Positions 1-6,647 of a DNA stretch of 21,462 nt are shown in pieces. Both the position numbers and the translations under genes were made by a program. The number at the start of each line of letters is the position of its first letter. The stretch's first letter is position 1. This DNA comes from SIG653 sp045578045 (GTDB lineage Bacteria > Bacillota > Clostridia > Oscillospirales > CAG-382), in NCBI GenBank assembly GCA_045578045.1, contig JAZNJM010000055.1, forward strand, positions 1 to 21,462, written 5' to 3'. The notes below the pieces were generated by a model. That model was given only the letters and a program-made list of their open reading frames with translations. It had not been told where the DNA came from and made no database searches.

Positions 1-182
1 GTCTGTGTCAGGTGGTCATAATGGTCATCCGCTTCTTCAAACGCTTTTCGAGGTGTTGAATAGTAGCTTGAAGTAACAGCGTATGAACCAAATTGAACGG
101 AACAACCTGAAAGTGTAGATATAATCAAAATACAAAATAGAATTTTTTGAAATATAAAACTGTTTTGAAAAAAGTTTTTCAT
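1..182 (-). CDS. Putative lipoprotein, N-terminal part (cut by window edge)
   Basis: This reading frame was translated by hand. It starts at ATG (182-180) and stays open to the left edge, giving about 60 residues. The N-terminus is basic, then hydrophobic, and ends in the lipobox LSGC with the predicted lipidated Cys near residue 27, so the product should be a membrane-anchored exported lipoprotein. The mature part visible is rich in Ser and Tyr, then turns acidic and His-rich (EEADDHYDH). An AAAGG-type ribosome site lies 8-12 nt upstream. The start codon overlaps the stop of the upstream membrane protein as ATGA, which suggests translational coupling. It is the last visible gene of the regulator/ABC transporter operon. 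No family could be assigned from the fragment. Confidence 0.72.
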   Translation of the reverse strand, partial: MKNFFQNSFIFQKILFCILIISTLSGCSVQFGSYAVTSSYYSTPRKAFEEADDHYDHLTQ

Positions 183-541
183 TGTAATATACCTTTTTTA
201 TTCATCAAATTTAGGTCAAATATAATTTGTCCTTCGCAAAATAAAGAAAAAGCAGAAACAATTATTAAAATTGTAAAAAGCGTTATTTTTTGTTTTTTAG
301 GAATTGAAATCTCTTTGTTTAAAAAATAAGATATGCAGAATACAATAGCGGGAGCGATAAGCGGAATTAATGAAATTGAGGTAATTTTTGCATCAAAGAA
401 TAAATAATGCTTCGCACTGTCGAAAAGACAATATAAAATTGTTATAACGTATGAAACAAAAGATGCTTTTTTATAACTTGATTTAAGATATTTTTTTAAA
501 ACAAACTCAAAAAGTAACTTTGAAACGATAGTTATAAGCAA
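179..541 (-). CDS. Multi-pass membrane protein, C-terminal part of an apparently frameshifted gene
   Basis: The open frame from a TTG at 541 encodes 120 residues with about four hydrophobic segments (around residues 1-15, 27-42, 54-75 and 84-103), so it is an integral membrane protein. It is very AT-rich and no family is recognised. There is no ATG or GTG in this frame and no ribosome site before the TTG. The frame stays open upstream to a stop at 625-623, and the missing start appears to lie in another frame (see 546-671). The natural gene was therefore probably 179-671, about 164 residues, broken by one extra base. Its TGA stop overlaps the ATG of the following lipoprotein. It could instead be a short real protein starting at TTG. 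Confidence 0.5.
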   Translation of the reverse strand: MLITIVSKLLFEFVLKKYLKSSYKKASFVSYVITILYCLFDSAKHYLFFDAKITSISLIPLIAPAIVFCISYFLNKEISIPKKQKITLFTILIIVSAFSLFCEGQIIFDLNLMNKKGILQ

Positions 542-545
542 AAGT

Positions 546-671
546 TTAAAAAGGAATAAGCATAAAGAAGCCCAGAAAATGCTTTTTGATAGTGGTGGAA
601 ATGGATAACTGGGCGTAGAAGATTATTCCAAGAGAAGCCAAAAGAAGAATTATTATTTTAGTATATTTCAT
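546..671 (-). pseudogene. Detached N-terminus of the 179-541 membrane protein
   Basis: ATG at 671-669 opens a 41-codon frame that begins with Lys and a strongly hydrophobic stretch, as expected for a first transmembrane helix or signal anchor, and stops with TAA at 548-546. It overlaps the open frame of the downstream membrane protein between 622 and 546. Skipping one base there joins the two into one protein of about 164 residues. Candidate slip sites are the T5 run at 548-552 and the C3 run at 611-613. The spacing from the upstream gene (27 nt) fits an operon gene. This could be a real frameshift mutation, programmed frameshifting or a sequencing/assembly error; the sequence alone does not decide. 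Confidence 0.5.
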
Positions 672-698
672 ATTACCGCTAGAAAATATAAAAACATC

Positions 699-1613
699 TT
701 AAGTTAGAATCAAAAATGCTGATATACAAAACAGAATAATTTCAACTGCTGAAAGAATTGAAACAATAATCCACATTTTTTTGTATATAGATTTCTTTGA
801 TTTAACCAATGCAATAATGCTCATAACAAGGGTTGCCAATGGAAGAAAAAGAAAGGATATAGAGAGAACAATAACAGAAGTTAATTTATCACTAAATTCA
901 TCTGATTCTATACGAGTTTTGTTTTCTTTTTTTATTTTTGAAAGAAATTCTGACTCATTAAGCTTTATAGCGGGAATTTCTTCTGAAGTATAGTATATTT
1001 TTTGTGGAGAATATTTTCCAGCTATTTGGCAATCGGTATAGTAATAATCAAAATTTTTGTCAACTATCAAAAATCCAACAATTATTGTTATATCGCCTCT
1101 TTTAGAATAAATTTTATAATACTCATCGGCGTATATATTATTATTTAAGACAACCTTTTCTCCAGCGTTAACTTCTTTTCTTAATTCGTCTCTATTTATA
1201 ACAAAGGGTTCATCGTAATAATAGAAGTTTATCTTAAGAGTTTCGTTGTTCAACGCAAAGTTATAATTATCTTCGTGAAGATGATGAAGATAATAAGATG
1301 TAACTTCATCACCGCTTGAAAAATAAAACGTTATTTCCAAAATGGTTTCTTTTGCGTTTGAATGAATTACAAGGTCTTTGATATTTTCTTTTTGTTCTTC
1401 AAGAGGTTTAAAATCTGCTTCAATTTTTATTGGATATGTTTGTTCAAGATGTACTCCATTGATTTTTATGTATTTGTCAGAAGACAGATAAACGTTTTTG
1501 AAATCATCAGATATTGTTAGAGTTTGGCTTTCTCCGTTTACTTTGATGGAAAATACAGAAAAAAGGCAAAGGAAAAAGAGAACAAAAGATATAGATTTTT
1601 TTACGTTTTTCAT
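699..1613 (-). CDS. Exported membrane-anchored protein of unknown function
   Basis: The product has 304 residues. It carries a signal peptide (basic MKNVKK start, hydrophobic to about residue 24), then an extracellular region of about 215 residues rich in Tyr, Asn, Lys and Glu, and two C-terminal transmembrane helices around residues 244-269 and 281-303 joined by a Lys-rich loop (KSKKSIYKK). The topology suggests an outside domain held by a helical hairpin, as in accessory proteins of ABC transporters or stress sensors, but no family is recognised. It begins 12 nt after the permease stop, with a GGAGG ribosome site, so it is cotranscribed with the regulator and transporter. The composition is very AT-rich. 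Confidence 0.75.
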   Translation of the reverse strand: MKNVKKSISFVLFFLCLFSVFSIKVNGESQTLTISDDFKNVYLSSDKYIKINGVHLEQTYPIKIEADFKPLEEQKENIKDLVIHSNAKETILEITFYFSSGDEVTSYYLHHLHEDNYNFALNNETLKINFYYYDEPFVINRDELRKEVNAGEKVVLNNNIYADEYYKIYSKRGDITIIVGFLIVDKNFDYYYTDCQIAGKYSPQKIYYTSEEIPAIKLNESEFLSKIKKENKTRIESDEFSDKLTSVIVLSISFLFLPLATLVMSIIALVKSKKSIYKKMWIIVSILSAVEIILFCISAFLILT

Positions 1614-1625
1614 TGTTTTTCCTCC

Positions 1626-2447
1626 TTATGACAAATTCAGCTTTTTGTCAAGCATATAATATTGAAGAATATAAAGCAAAATGAAAATAATTGAAATTAA
1701 AACAAGTATCGTCAGCATAAAAAAGCATTTATAGGGAAGTATGCTTTCTTCGGGTATTGTTTCAAGATAAACAGATAGGCTTGGGAGAGCGATAATGGTT
1801 ATCATTTGAATAAAAAACGAAATAACGTTATTTGCTCCATAATATATACCAATTGAAGCCAAAACCTTGTGTTTTTTCGTTATTATTGAAGCTAATGTTA
1901 TGCATATGAAAACAAAAATCATAGAAATCAGAGATACAACTGCAATCAACGCTAAAATTTCTAAAATCAAAACGATTGTCCAAAGGGGGGAACGTTCAAA
2001 TGATGCAGCAATATCGCTTAATATACTTTTTAATAAATTAATAATTATTCCATTGTCAAACATCAACAACATAATGAAAGCTGAGATAAAAACAACGATA
2101 ATAGACAGAATATTAAGAACAGACGTTGAAATCAATTTAGAATTTATAATATGTTTCAGTTTAACGGGAAGGGTGAAGGTCAAATATCCTTCATCTGAAA
2201 ATAAGTGTTTATAAAAACGAACGCTTGATATAATAATGGGAGAAATACAAAAAGCAAACATTCCAAAAGCCGTAAATGCCGCAGATAGAGAGGCGAATAT
2301 TGAAAGTAGCAAAATGCTATCTTCTTCTTTAAGTGAAACATTAATCAGTAAACCTGAAATAAAAGAAATGCTAATTATAATAACGGCAAATATCCACCAT
2401 GTTTTGAATAATGCACGAAAATCGTATTTTAAGAGCTTTTTAAACAT
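1626..2447 (-). CDS. ABC transporter permease
   Basis: The product has 273 residues with about six hydrophobic helices spread along its length, starting with a Trp-rich amphipathic segment (FKTWW) typical of ABC-2-like permeases that pair with YtrB-type ATPases. The motif YLTFTLPV between helices 2 and 3 is a frequent feature of this permease group in Firmicutes. It would form the membrane channel for the ATPase encoded just upstream. The substrate cannot be read from sequence; relatives are linked to cell-envelope stress and antimicrobial peptide response. The start ATG at 2447 is preceded by AGGAGG at an 8-nt distance. The gap from the ATPase gene is 46 nt and that to the next gene is 12 nt, consistent with one operon. 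Confidence 0.85.
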   Translation of the reverse strand: MFKKLLKYDFRALFKTWWIFAVIIISISFISGLLINVSLKEEDSILLLSIFASLSAAFTAFGMFAFCISPIIISSVRFYKHLFSDEGYLTFTLPVKLKHIINSKLISTSVLNILSIIVVFISAFIMLLMFDNGIIINLLKSILSDIAASFERSPLWTIVLILEILALIAVVSLISMIFVFICITLASIITKKHKVLASIGIYYGANNVISFFIQMITIIALPSLSVYLETIPEESILPYKCFFMLTILVLISIIFILLYILQYYMLDKKLNLS

Positions 2448-2493
2448 TATAAAGCCTCCTGTTAATATAGTTTTTTAAAATAAATCTGGAAAA

Positions 2494-3261
2494 TTATCTT
2501 CTGTAGTATTCTTTGAAAAGCTGGTCAAGAGATTTTCCCGTTTCGTTTCTTGTTGCTTCGGCGTTACCAGAACGAATAATTGTTCCACCATATGTCATAA
2601 AAATAAAATCATCGAGAATCTGTTCAATATCAGTTATTAAATGGGTTGTAATAATAACTGCGGCTTCGGGATTATAATTGCTTACTATGGTATTTAAAAT
2701 ATATTCTCTTGCAACGGGATCAACACCTGCTATGGGTTCGTCAAGAAGATAAATTTTTGCATTTCTTGACATAACGAGAACAAGCTGAACCTTTTCTTTC
2801 GTTCCTTTTGATAAGGTTTTGAGCTTTGAAGACGTATCGATATATAAATCACGCAATAGATTTTCGGCTTTTGTTCTGTCGAAATCAGCGTAAAAATCAC
2901 CAATGTAGTCTAAAAGCTCTGAGACTTTCATATTGTTGTTGAAATATGGTCTTTCGGGAAGGTATGAAACCAACGCTTTGCTTTCTTCTCCAATTTGGTG
3001 TCCGCAAACGGAAATTTCTCCCGAATCGGCTTGAAGAAGTCCTGCAACTAATTTTATAAGTGTTGTTTTTCCACAACCGTTAGGACCTAATAGCCCGATT
3101 ATTTTCCCTTGAGGAATAGATAAATTGAAATTATAAAGAACGGGAATACCTTTTTTATATGATTTTGAGATGTTGCGACATTCTAAAATTCCTCCTTGGG
3201 AATAAAAAACGTTTCCTTGAAGATTGTTATCCATTGAAGAAAAATACATCTGATTATTCAT
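2494..3261 (-). CDS. ABC transporter ATP-binding protein (YtrB-like)
   Basis: This is a complete ABC ATPase of about 255 residues. It has Walker A GPNGCGKTT, an atypical signature LSKGTKEK in place of LSGGQ, Walker B IYLLDEP with the following D-loop (AGVDP), and the switch His in ITTHL. The LSKG signature is common in YtrB/ABC-2-type exporters. The protein should sit on the inner face of the membrane and power the permease encoded at 1626-2447. The frame could begin at a TTG at 3279, but ATG at 3261 is preferred because AAAGGA lies 8-9 nt upstream of it. The gene lies 50 nt after the YtrA-type regulator, an arrangement typical of autoregulated GntR/ABC operons. Confidence 0.9.
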   Translation of the reverse strand: MNNQMYFSSMDNNLQGNVFYSQGGILECRNISKSYKKGIPVLYNFNLSIPQGKIIGLLGPNGCGKTTLIKLVAGLLQADSGEISVCGHQIGEESKALVSYLPERPYFNNNMKVSELLDYIGDFYADFDRTKAENLLRDLYIDTSSKLKTLSKGTKEKVQLVLVMSRNAKIYLLDEPIAGVDPVAREYILNTIVSNYNPEAAVIITTHLITDIEQILDDFIFMTYGGTIIRSGNAEATRNETGKSLDQLFKEYYRR

Positions 3262-3311
3262 CGTTTTGTTTCCTTTCAAATGTTTATTATTTTATGTTAT
3301 TTGAATGTTTT

Positions 3312-3665
3312 TCATATATTATTTACCATTTCGGCGGCTTCTTTTTCTGAAAAGCCAAGCTGTTTCATATTAAATACAAAGCTCTCCACGATTTTTTGAG
3401 CCATATTTCTTCGACATTTTTCTATAATATCTGTATTATCAGTTACAAATTTACCCGTTGTTCCTTTTGATATGATAAGTCCTTCGTATTCAAGAACAGC
3501 GAATGCGTGTTGAACTGTGTTTGGATTTACCGTTGCTTCAAGCGCTATTTGTCTCACGGGTGGAATTTGAGAACCCGCAGGATATTTTCCTGATACAATG
3601 GAACGTTTTATATGTTCGCCTATTTGAATAAAAACAGGTTTATCGGGTACAAAGGTCCAAGCCAT
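3312..3665 (-). CDS. GntR family transcriptional regulator, YtrA subfamily
   Basis: The product has 117 residues: an N-terminal winged helix-turn-helix of the GntR type (PVFIQIGEHIK, then IPPVRQIA, NPNTVQHA and the wing around residues 60-75), followed by a short helical tail of about 40 residues. This small size without a ligand domain is diagnostic of the YtrA subgroup, whose members repress their own operon together with ABC transporter genes and are usually induced by envelope-active antibiotics. The gene heads the operon that runs to the left edge. The ATG at 3665 has a GGAGGA ribosome site that lies inside a perfect inverted repeat (3664-3690), a likely autoregulatory operator. Confidence 0.92.
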   Translation of the reverse strand: MAWTFVPDKPVFIQIGEHIKRSIVSGKYPAGSQIPPVRQIALEATVNPNTVQHAFAVLEYEGLIISKGTTGKFVTDNTDIIEKCRRNMAQKIVESFVFNMKQLGFSEKEAAEMVNNI

Positions 3666-3690
3666 AGTATCTCCTCCTTTTCCATACTAT
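3664..3690. promoter_or_regulatory. Probable autoregulatory operator of the YtrA-type regulator
   Basis: A perfect inverted repeat ATAGTAT-N13-ATACTAT lies across the ribosome site and the first base of the regulator gene. From memory, YtrA in Bacillus uses half-sites of similar sequence separated by 13 nt, which matches the spacing here. Binding would cover the region immediately downstream of the putative -10 element. The repeat could also act in RNA by hiding the ribosome site. Confidence 0.6.
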
Positions 3691-3696
3691 TTTCTA

Positions 3697-3702
3697 ATTA
3701 TA
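3697..3702 (-). promoter_or_regulatory. Candidate -10 element for the regulator/ABC operon
   Basis: A perfect TATAAT reads on the minus strand just upstream of the inverted repeat and 32 nt before the regulator start codon. The expected -35 position, near 3720-3726, matches the consensus poorly (TTTAG-like). The element overlaps the end of the preceding gene region, so some transcription may also read in from 4400. Confidence 0.45.
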
Positions 3703-3719
3703 TCGTTGTTTTTTTAAAA

Positions 3720-4400
3720 CTAAATAATAAAATCTGTTTTTATATCTTCTTTTTCAACTTTTTCTTTTAGATATTGAGAAACAAACCCATCATCTAAAAT
3801 ATTTTTAAATTCTATATTTTCATTTTTTGTTTTGAATATTTTTCCGAACACTGTATCAACTAATTTAGATGAAATAATATCTATTGATAGTGAACATAAA
3901 TAAAGGCATATGAAATAAATAATTGATATAAGTGGTGAGAAAATAAAACCTAAAATTATTCCTAAGGCTATAAAAATATAAAAACTTATGCTTAAAGTGT
4001 GTAATAATATAGGCTCAAAAACAAAAATATCAAAAATATGATGTTTTTTATATGTTTTCAGAAGCTCTTCTTTTTCAGTTATGGAATAGTATTCGGGTTT
4101 TATATTTTCGTCTGTTGGAATTACTCTTTCATAAACAACACTTGGTGAATATGAAACCTTTATTTCCTCTCTTTTTATAATTAGTTCTTCCGCTGCGTTA
4201 TTTATAGAAAAAAAGGCTTCAAGAGAAAGTATATAGGAGCTTGAAAACTTTTCTTTCTTGCTTTTTTCTTCTGTTTTAAGAGAAAAGCAAAAGCAGTTTT
4301 CGTTTAAAAACATTTTTTCTCTCGGTTTTAAAACCTTTTCTTCCTCGTTTTGCTTCAATATTATATTTTTTGAACATTTATTTATTATTGATATTGACAT
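3720..4400 (-). CDS. Membrane protein of unknown function
   Basis: The product has 226 residues. The first about 125 are hydrophilic with beta-strand-like stretches and many Lys and Glu. Two hydrophobic helices follow, around residues 128-155 and 157-180, and then a charged C-terminal tail of about 45 residues. There is no signal peptide, so the N-terminal domain is probably cytoplasmic with a helical hairpin in the membrane. No family is recognised. The ATG at 4400 follows TGAGG and a strong promoter at 4440-4468. It ends 54 nt before the GntR-type regulator on the same strand without a terminator, so it may be partly cotranscribed with that operon, although functional connection is only inferred. 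Confidence 0.7.
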   Translation of the reverse strand: MSISIINKCSKNIILKQNEEEKVLKPREKMFLNENCFCFSLKTEEKSKKEKFSSSYILSLEAFFSINNAAEELIIKREEIKVSYSPSVVYERVIPTDENIKPEYYSITEKEELLKTYKKHHIFDIFVFEPILLHTLSISFYIFIALGIILGFIFSPLISIIYFICLYLCSLSIDIISSKLVDTVFGKIFKTKNENIEFKNILDDGFVSQYLKEKVEKEDIKTDFII

Positions 4401-4439
4401 TTATACCTCAAAAATATGTTGTACCACTTAACTAATACA

Positions 4440-4468
4440 ATAATACAATATAAAACAATATTTGTCAA
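4440..4468 (-). promoter_or_regulatory. Sigma-A promoter for the 3720-4400 gene
   Basis: On the minus strand TTGACA (4468-4463) is followed by a 17-nt spacer and TATTAT (4445-4440). The implied start is about 33 nt before the ATG at 4400, giving a short leader with a GAGG ribosome site. Confidence 0.75.
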
Positions 4469-4492
4469 TAGGGATAGACATTTTTTTATAAA

Positions 4493-4531
4493 AAAAGTGC
4501 AGTTTTTCATAAGATGAATAACTGCACTTTT
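4493..4531 (-). terminator. Intrinsic terminator of the beta-helix lipoprotein gene
   Basis: A perfect 12-bp inverted repeat (4493-4504 with 4520-4531, core GTGCAGTT/AACTGCAC) has a 15-nt loop. On the minus strand it is followed by a T-rich tract extending into 4481-4492. It lies 47 nt after the stop at 4578 and just before the next gene's promoter. The plus-strand side is also T-rich, so it may work in both directions. Confidence 0.85.
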
Positions 4532-4577
4532 CATTATTTATTAAAATGTATTTTTTTGTATGAGGTCTAAAACGGTT

Positions 4578-6512
4578 TTACCATCTGTTTGGCTTAGATG
4601 GGCGAGTTCCTCCGCCGCCAGGCATCATTCCACCACCGCCACCGCCTGTTACAGTTGCAGTTTGAGAAATAGAAGCAAGTTTTGTTCCGCCTTCGTATGA
4701 ATCATTTGTATAAAGGCCGTTTATACATTCACCGCTTCCGCTTCCACCTGTCCAAAGCTCGTATGTTTCGCCTGTTTTCATATCAGGGGAAGAGAATACA
4801 AGATGAGAAAACTGTTTTGTGGTTTTGAATACGCAAAGGACTTTTCCGAAGGAATCTTTAATTGCTAACGTTGTTCCTGCTGTTCCGCTTGAATACGTTC
4901 CGAAAACGCATTGCGTTGTTCCTGTGGTGGAGCTTAAAATTTCTCCAGCCATTCCGTTGCTTCCGAGTGAGAGAAGCATACCGCCTGTTATGGCAATGGA
5001 TCCGTTGTGGTCAACAGAGCTATTTCCACCGTTTGTTGGTCCTTCACAGAGGACTGTTCCACCTGAGATGGATATATTTCCGTTGGAGTCGAGTCCGTCT
5101 CCTTGTGCATTAACGTAGATAAAACCGCCCGATACGTTGAATTGACAGTTGGAATTTGCTTGCATTCCACCGCCACCGCCGCCGAAACCGCCCATTCCGC
5201 CGCCAGAGCCGTCTGAGGCATTAACGCCATCGTCTGAGGCTTTAACAGAGGTTGTTCCGCCTGAAACGTTGATTTTCATAGCTTCAAGCCCTTCATATGA
5301 GCGAGTTATGTTAACTTTTCCGTTTTTGATGTTTATGTTTGCTTCAGCGTGGAATCCGTCATCACCGGAAGAAACGGTTATCTCACCGCCTTCAACGTTG
5401 ATACTTCCGTCTGAATGAACTCCATCGTCTGTTGCGGTTATGGATACTTTTCCACCCGTTACGGTTATATCATTTGTTCCTTTGAGACCTTTTTTAGATT
5501 CTGTTGAAGAAGCTCCGCTTCCGCTTCCTGAGTTAATCGTTATATCTCCTCCGCTTATGCAAACACCGTTTTCGCCTTGTATTCCGTCAAGAGAGGAATT
5601 TATTTTTATAGTTCCATTTTCAACGTTAACAAAACCAACGTTTCCTGCATCTGTGTTAGAGGCTTGGATTCCGTCTCCACCTGATTTAACGGTTATTGTT
5701 CCACCGCATATTCCAACACAGTCTTTTCCTTTTATTCCATCGTTTTCAGAGGTAACGTTAATTGTTCCGCCGCATATTTTAAGTTTATCTTTACATTGTA
5801 TTCCGTTTTTAAAAGAGGCTTCAACCGTGAGAGAGCCTTCTCCGTTTATGGTGAGGTCGTCTTTTGAGAAGATTGCAGCAGACGGTTCTTCGTTTGCAAC
5901 ATCGTCATAAACAAAATTTTTGCTGTCTTTGAATATGTTTTCTGTTCCTTTTATAAGGGTTATAACAACCTTATCAGCACTTTCAACGTAAAGGGGAGCA
6001 GACGTATCACACGTTACGGAAACGCCTTTAAAAACCAATCTGACGGGATCTGCATCTGTTGAATTAACGATAATTCTTCCATTAAGATTTCCGCTTAAAA
6101 CGTAAACTCCGCTTTTTGAGATTGTTATAATTCCGTTTTCGGCAGTTGCCCCGTTTCCGCTTATTTGAACGGATGTTCCGCTGCAATTAAGAGAAACTGC
6201 GGTTGATTCGTCATATTCCGTTGTTAAATCTGTTGTTTTATAGGAAACAGAATAGCTCAGCCCTTCTGATGACACAGAGCCGTTATTATTGTTTTCGTTG
6301 TTGTTTGTTGATTCGTCTTTTGAGGGATTTTTATCAGTTATATCATCTTTTGAGGGATTTTTATCTGTTGATTCATCATTTGATGAAACGTTTGTAATTT
6401 CTTCGCTTGGTGAACTGTTGTTCTTCGAAGAGCTTTCGTTTTCTCCGCAAGAGGTCAAAAGAAGAGATGATATAGCTAAAGCAATTATCAGGTTTAAAAA
6501 GCATTTTCTCAA
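4578..6512 (-). CDS. Secreted beta-helix lipoprotein, Cthe_2159-type carbohydrate-binding domain
   Basis: The product has about 644 residues. A signal peptide ends in the lipobox LLTSC, followed by a Ser/Asn/Asp-rich linker with a tandem DKNPSKD repeat (to about residue 80) and a long run of beta-helix rungs. At least eight rungs carry a DG motif (NDGIKG, GDGIQA, LDGIQG, DDGVHS, DDGFHA, DDGVNA, GDGLDS), as in the Cthe_2159 family (PF14262), whose founder binds cellulose and pectic polymers with calcium in the rungs. Two Gly-rich stretches stand out, one inside the helix and one near the C-terminus (GGGGGGMMPGGGG). TTG at 6512 is preferred as start because AGGCAGG lies 8 nt upstream; the frame also has GTG at 6521, too close to that site. 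The likely role is surface binding of plant polysaccharide. Confidence 0.82.
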   Translation of the reverse strand: MRKCFLNLIIALAISSLLLTSCGENESSSKNNSSPSEEITNVSSNDESTDKNPSKDDITDKNPSKDESTNNNENNNNGSVSSEGLSYSVSYKTTDLTTEYDESTAVSLNCSGTSVQISGNGATAENGIITISKSGVYVLSGNLNGRIIVNSTDADPVRLVFKGVSVTCDTSAPLYVESADKVVITLIKGTENIFKDSKNFVYDDVANEEPSAAIFSKDDLTINGEGSLTVEASFKNGIQCKDKLKICGGTINVTSENDGIKGKDCVGICGGTITVKSGGDGIQASNTDAGNVGFVNVENGTIKINSSLDGIQGENGVCISGGDITINSGSGSGASSTESKKGLKGTNDITVTGGKVSITATDDGVHSDGSINVEGGEITVSSGDDGFHAEANINIKNGKVNITRSYEGLEAMKINVSGGTTSVKASDDGVNASDGSGGGMGGFGGGGGGMQANSNCQFNVSGGFIYVNAQGDGLDSNGNISISGGTVLCEGPTNGGNSSVDHNGSIAITGGMLLSLGSNGMAGEILSSTTGTTQCVFGTYSSGTAGTTLAIKDSFGKVLCVFKTTKQFSHLVFSSPDMKTGETYELWTGGSGSGECINGLYTNDSYEGGTKLASISQTATVTGGGGGGMMPGGGGTRPSKPNRW

Positions 6513-6574
6513 AATAAGCACCTGCCTTATTTATTTTTTTCAAGAAAGTATTTTAAATGTTTTATTGTTTACGA

Positions 6575-6580
6575 ATTATA
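6575..6580 (-). promoter_or_regulatory. Candidate -10 element upstream of the beta-helix lipoprotein gene
   Basis: A perfect TATAAT preceded directly by TG reads on the minus strand about 60 nt before the start codon. No convincing -35 hexamer lies 16-18 nt upstream. It is the best promoter candidate in the 135-bp gap after copA, where no clear copA terminator was found. Confidence 0.4.
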
Positions 6581-6647
6581 CATTGTTATTCTTAAAATTA
6601 GCTTAATGATAAAAGAGATAGATTTTACCTGATAAAATAACTTGAAC

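Noticed and set aside
5440..5910. 156-residue open frame on the plus strand
   Set aside because: It is antisense to the beta-helix gene and Pro/Ser-rich because it mirrors Gly- and Thr-rich codons. It has no ribosome site or recognisable domain.
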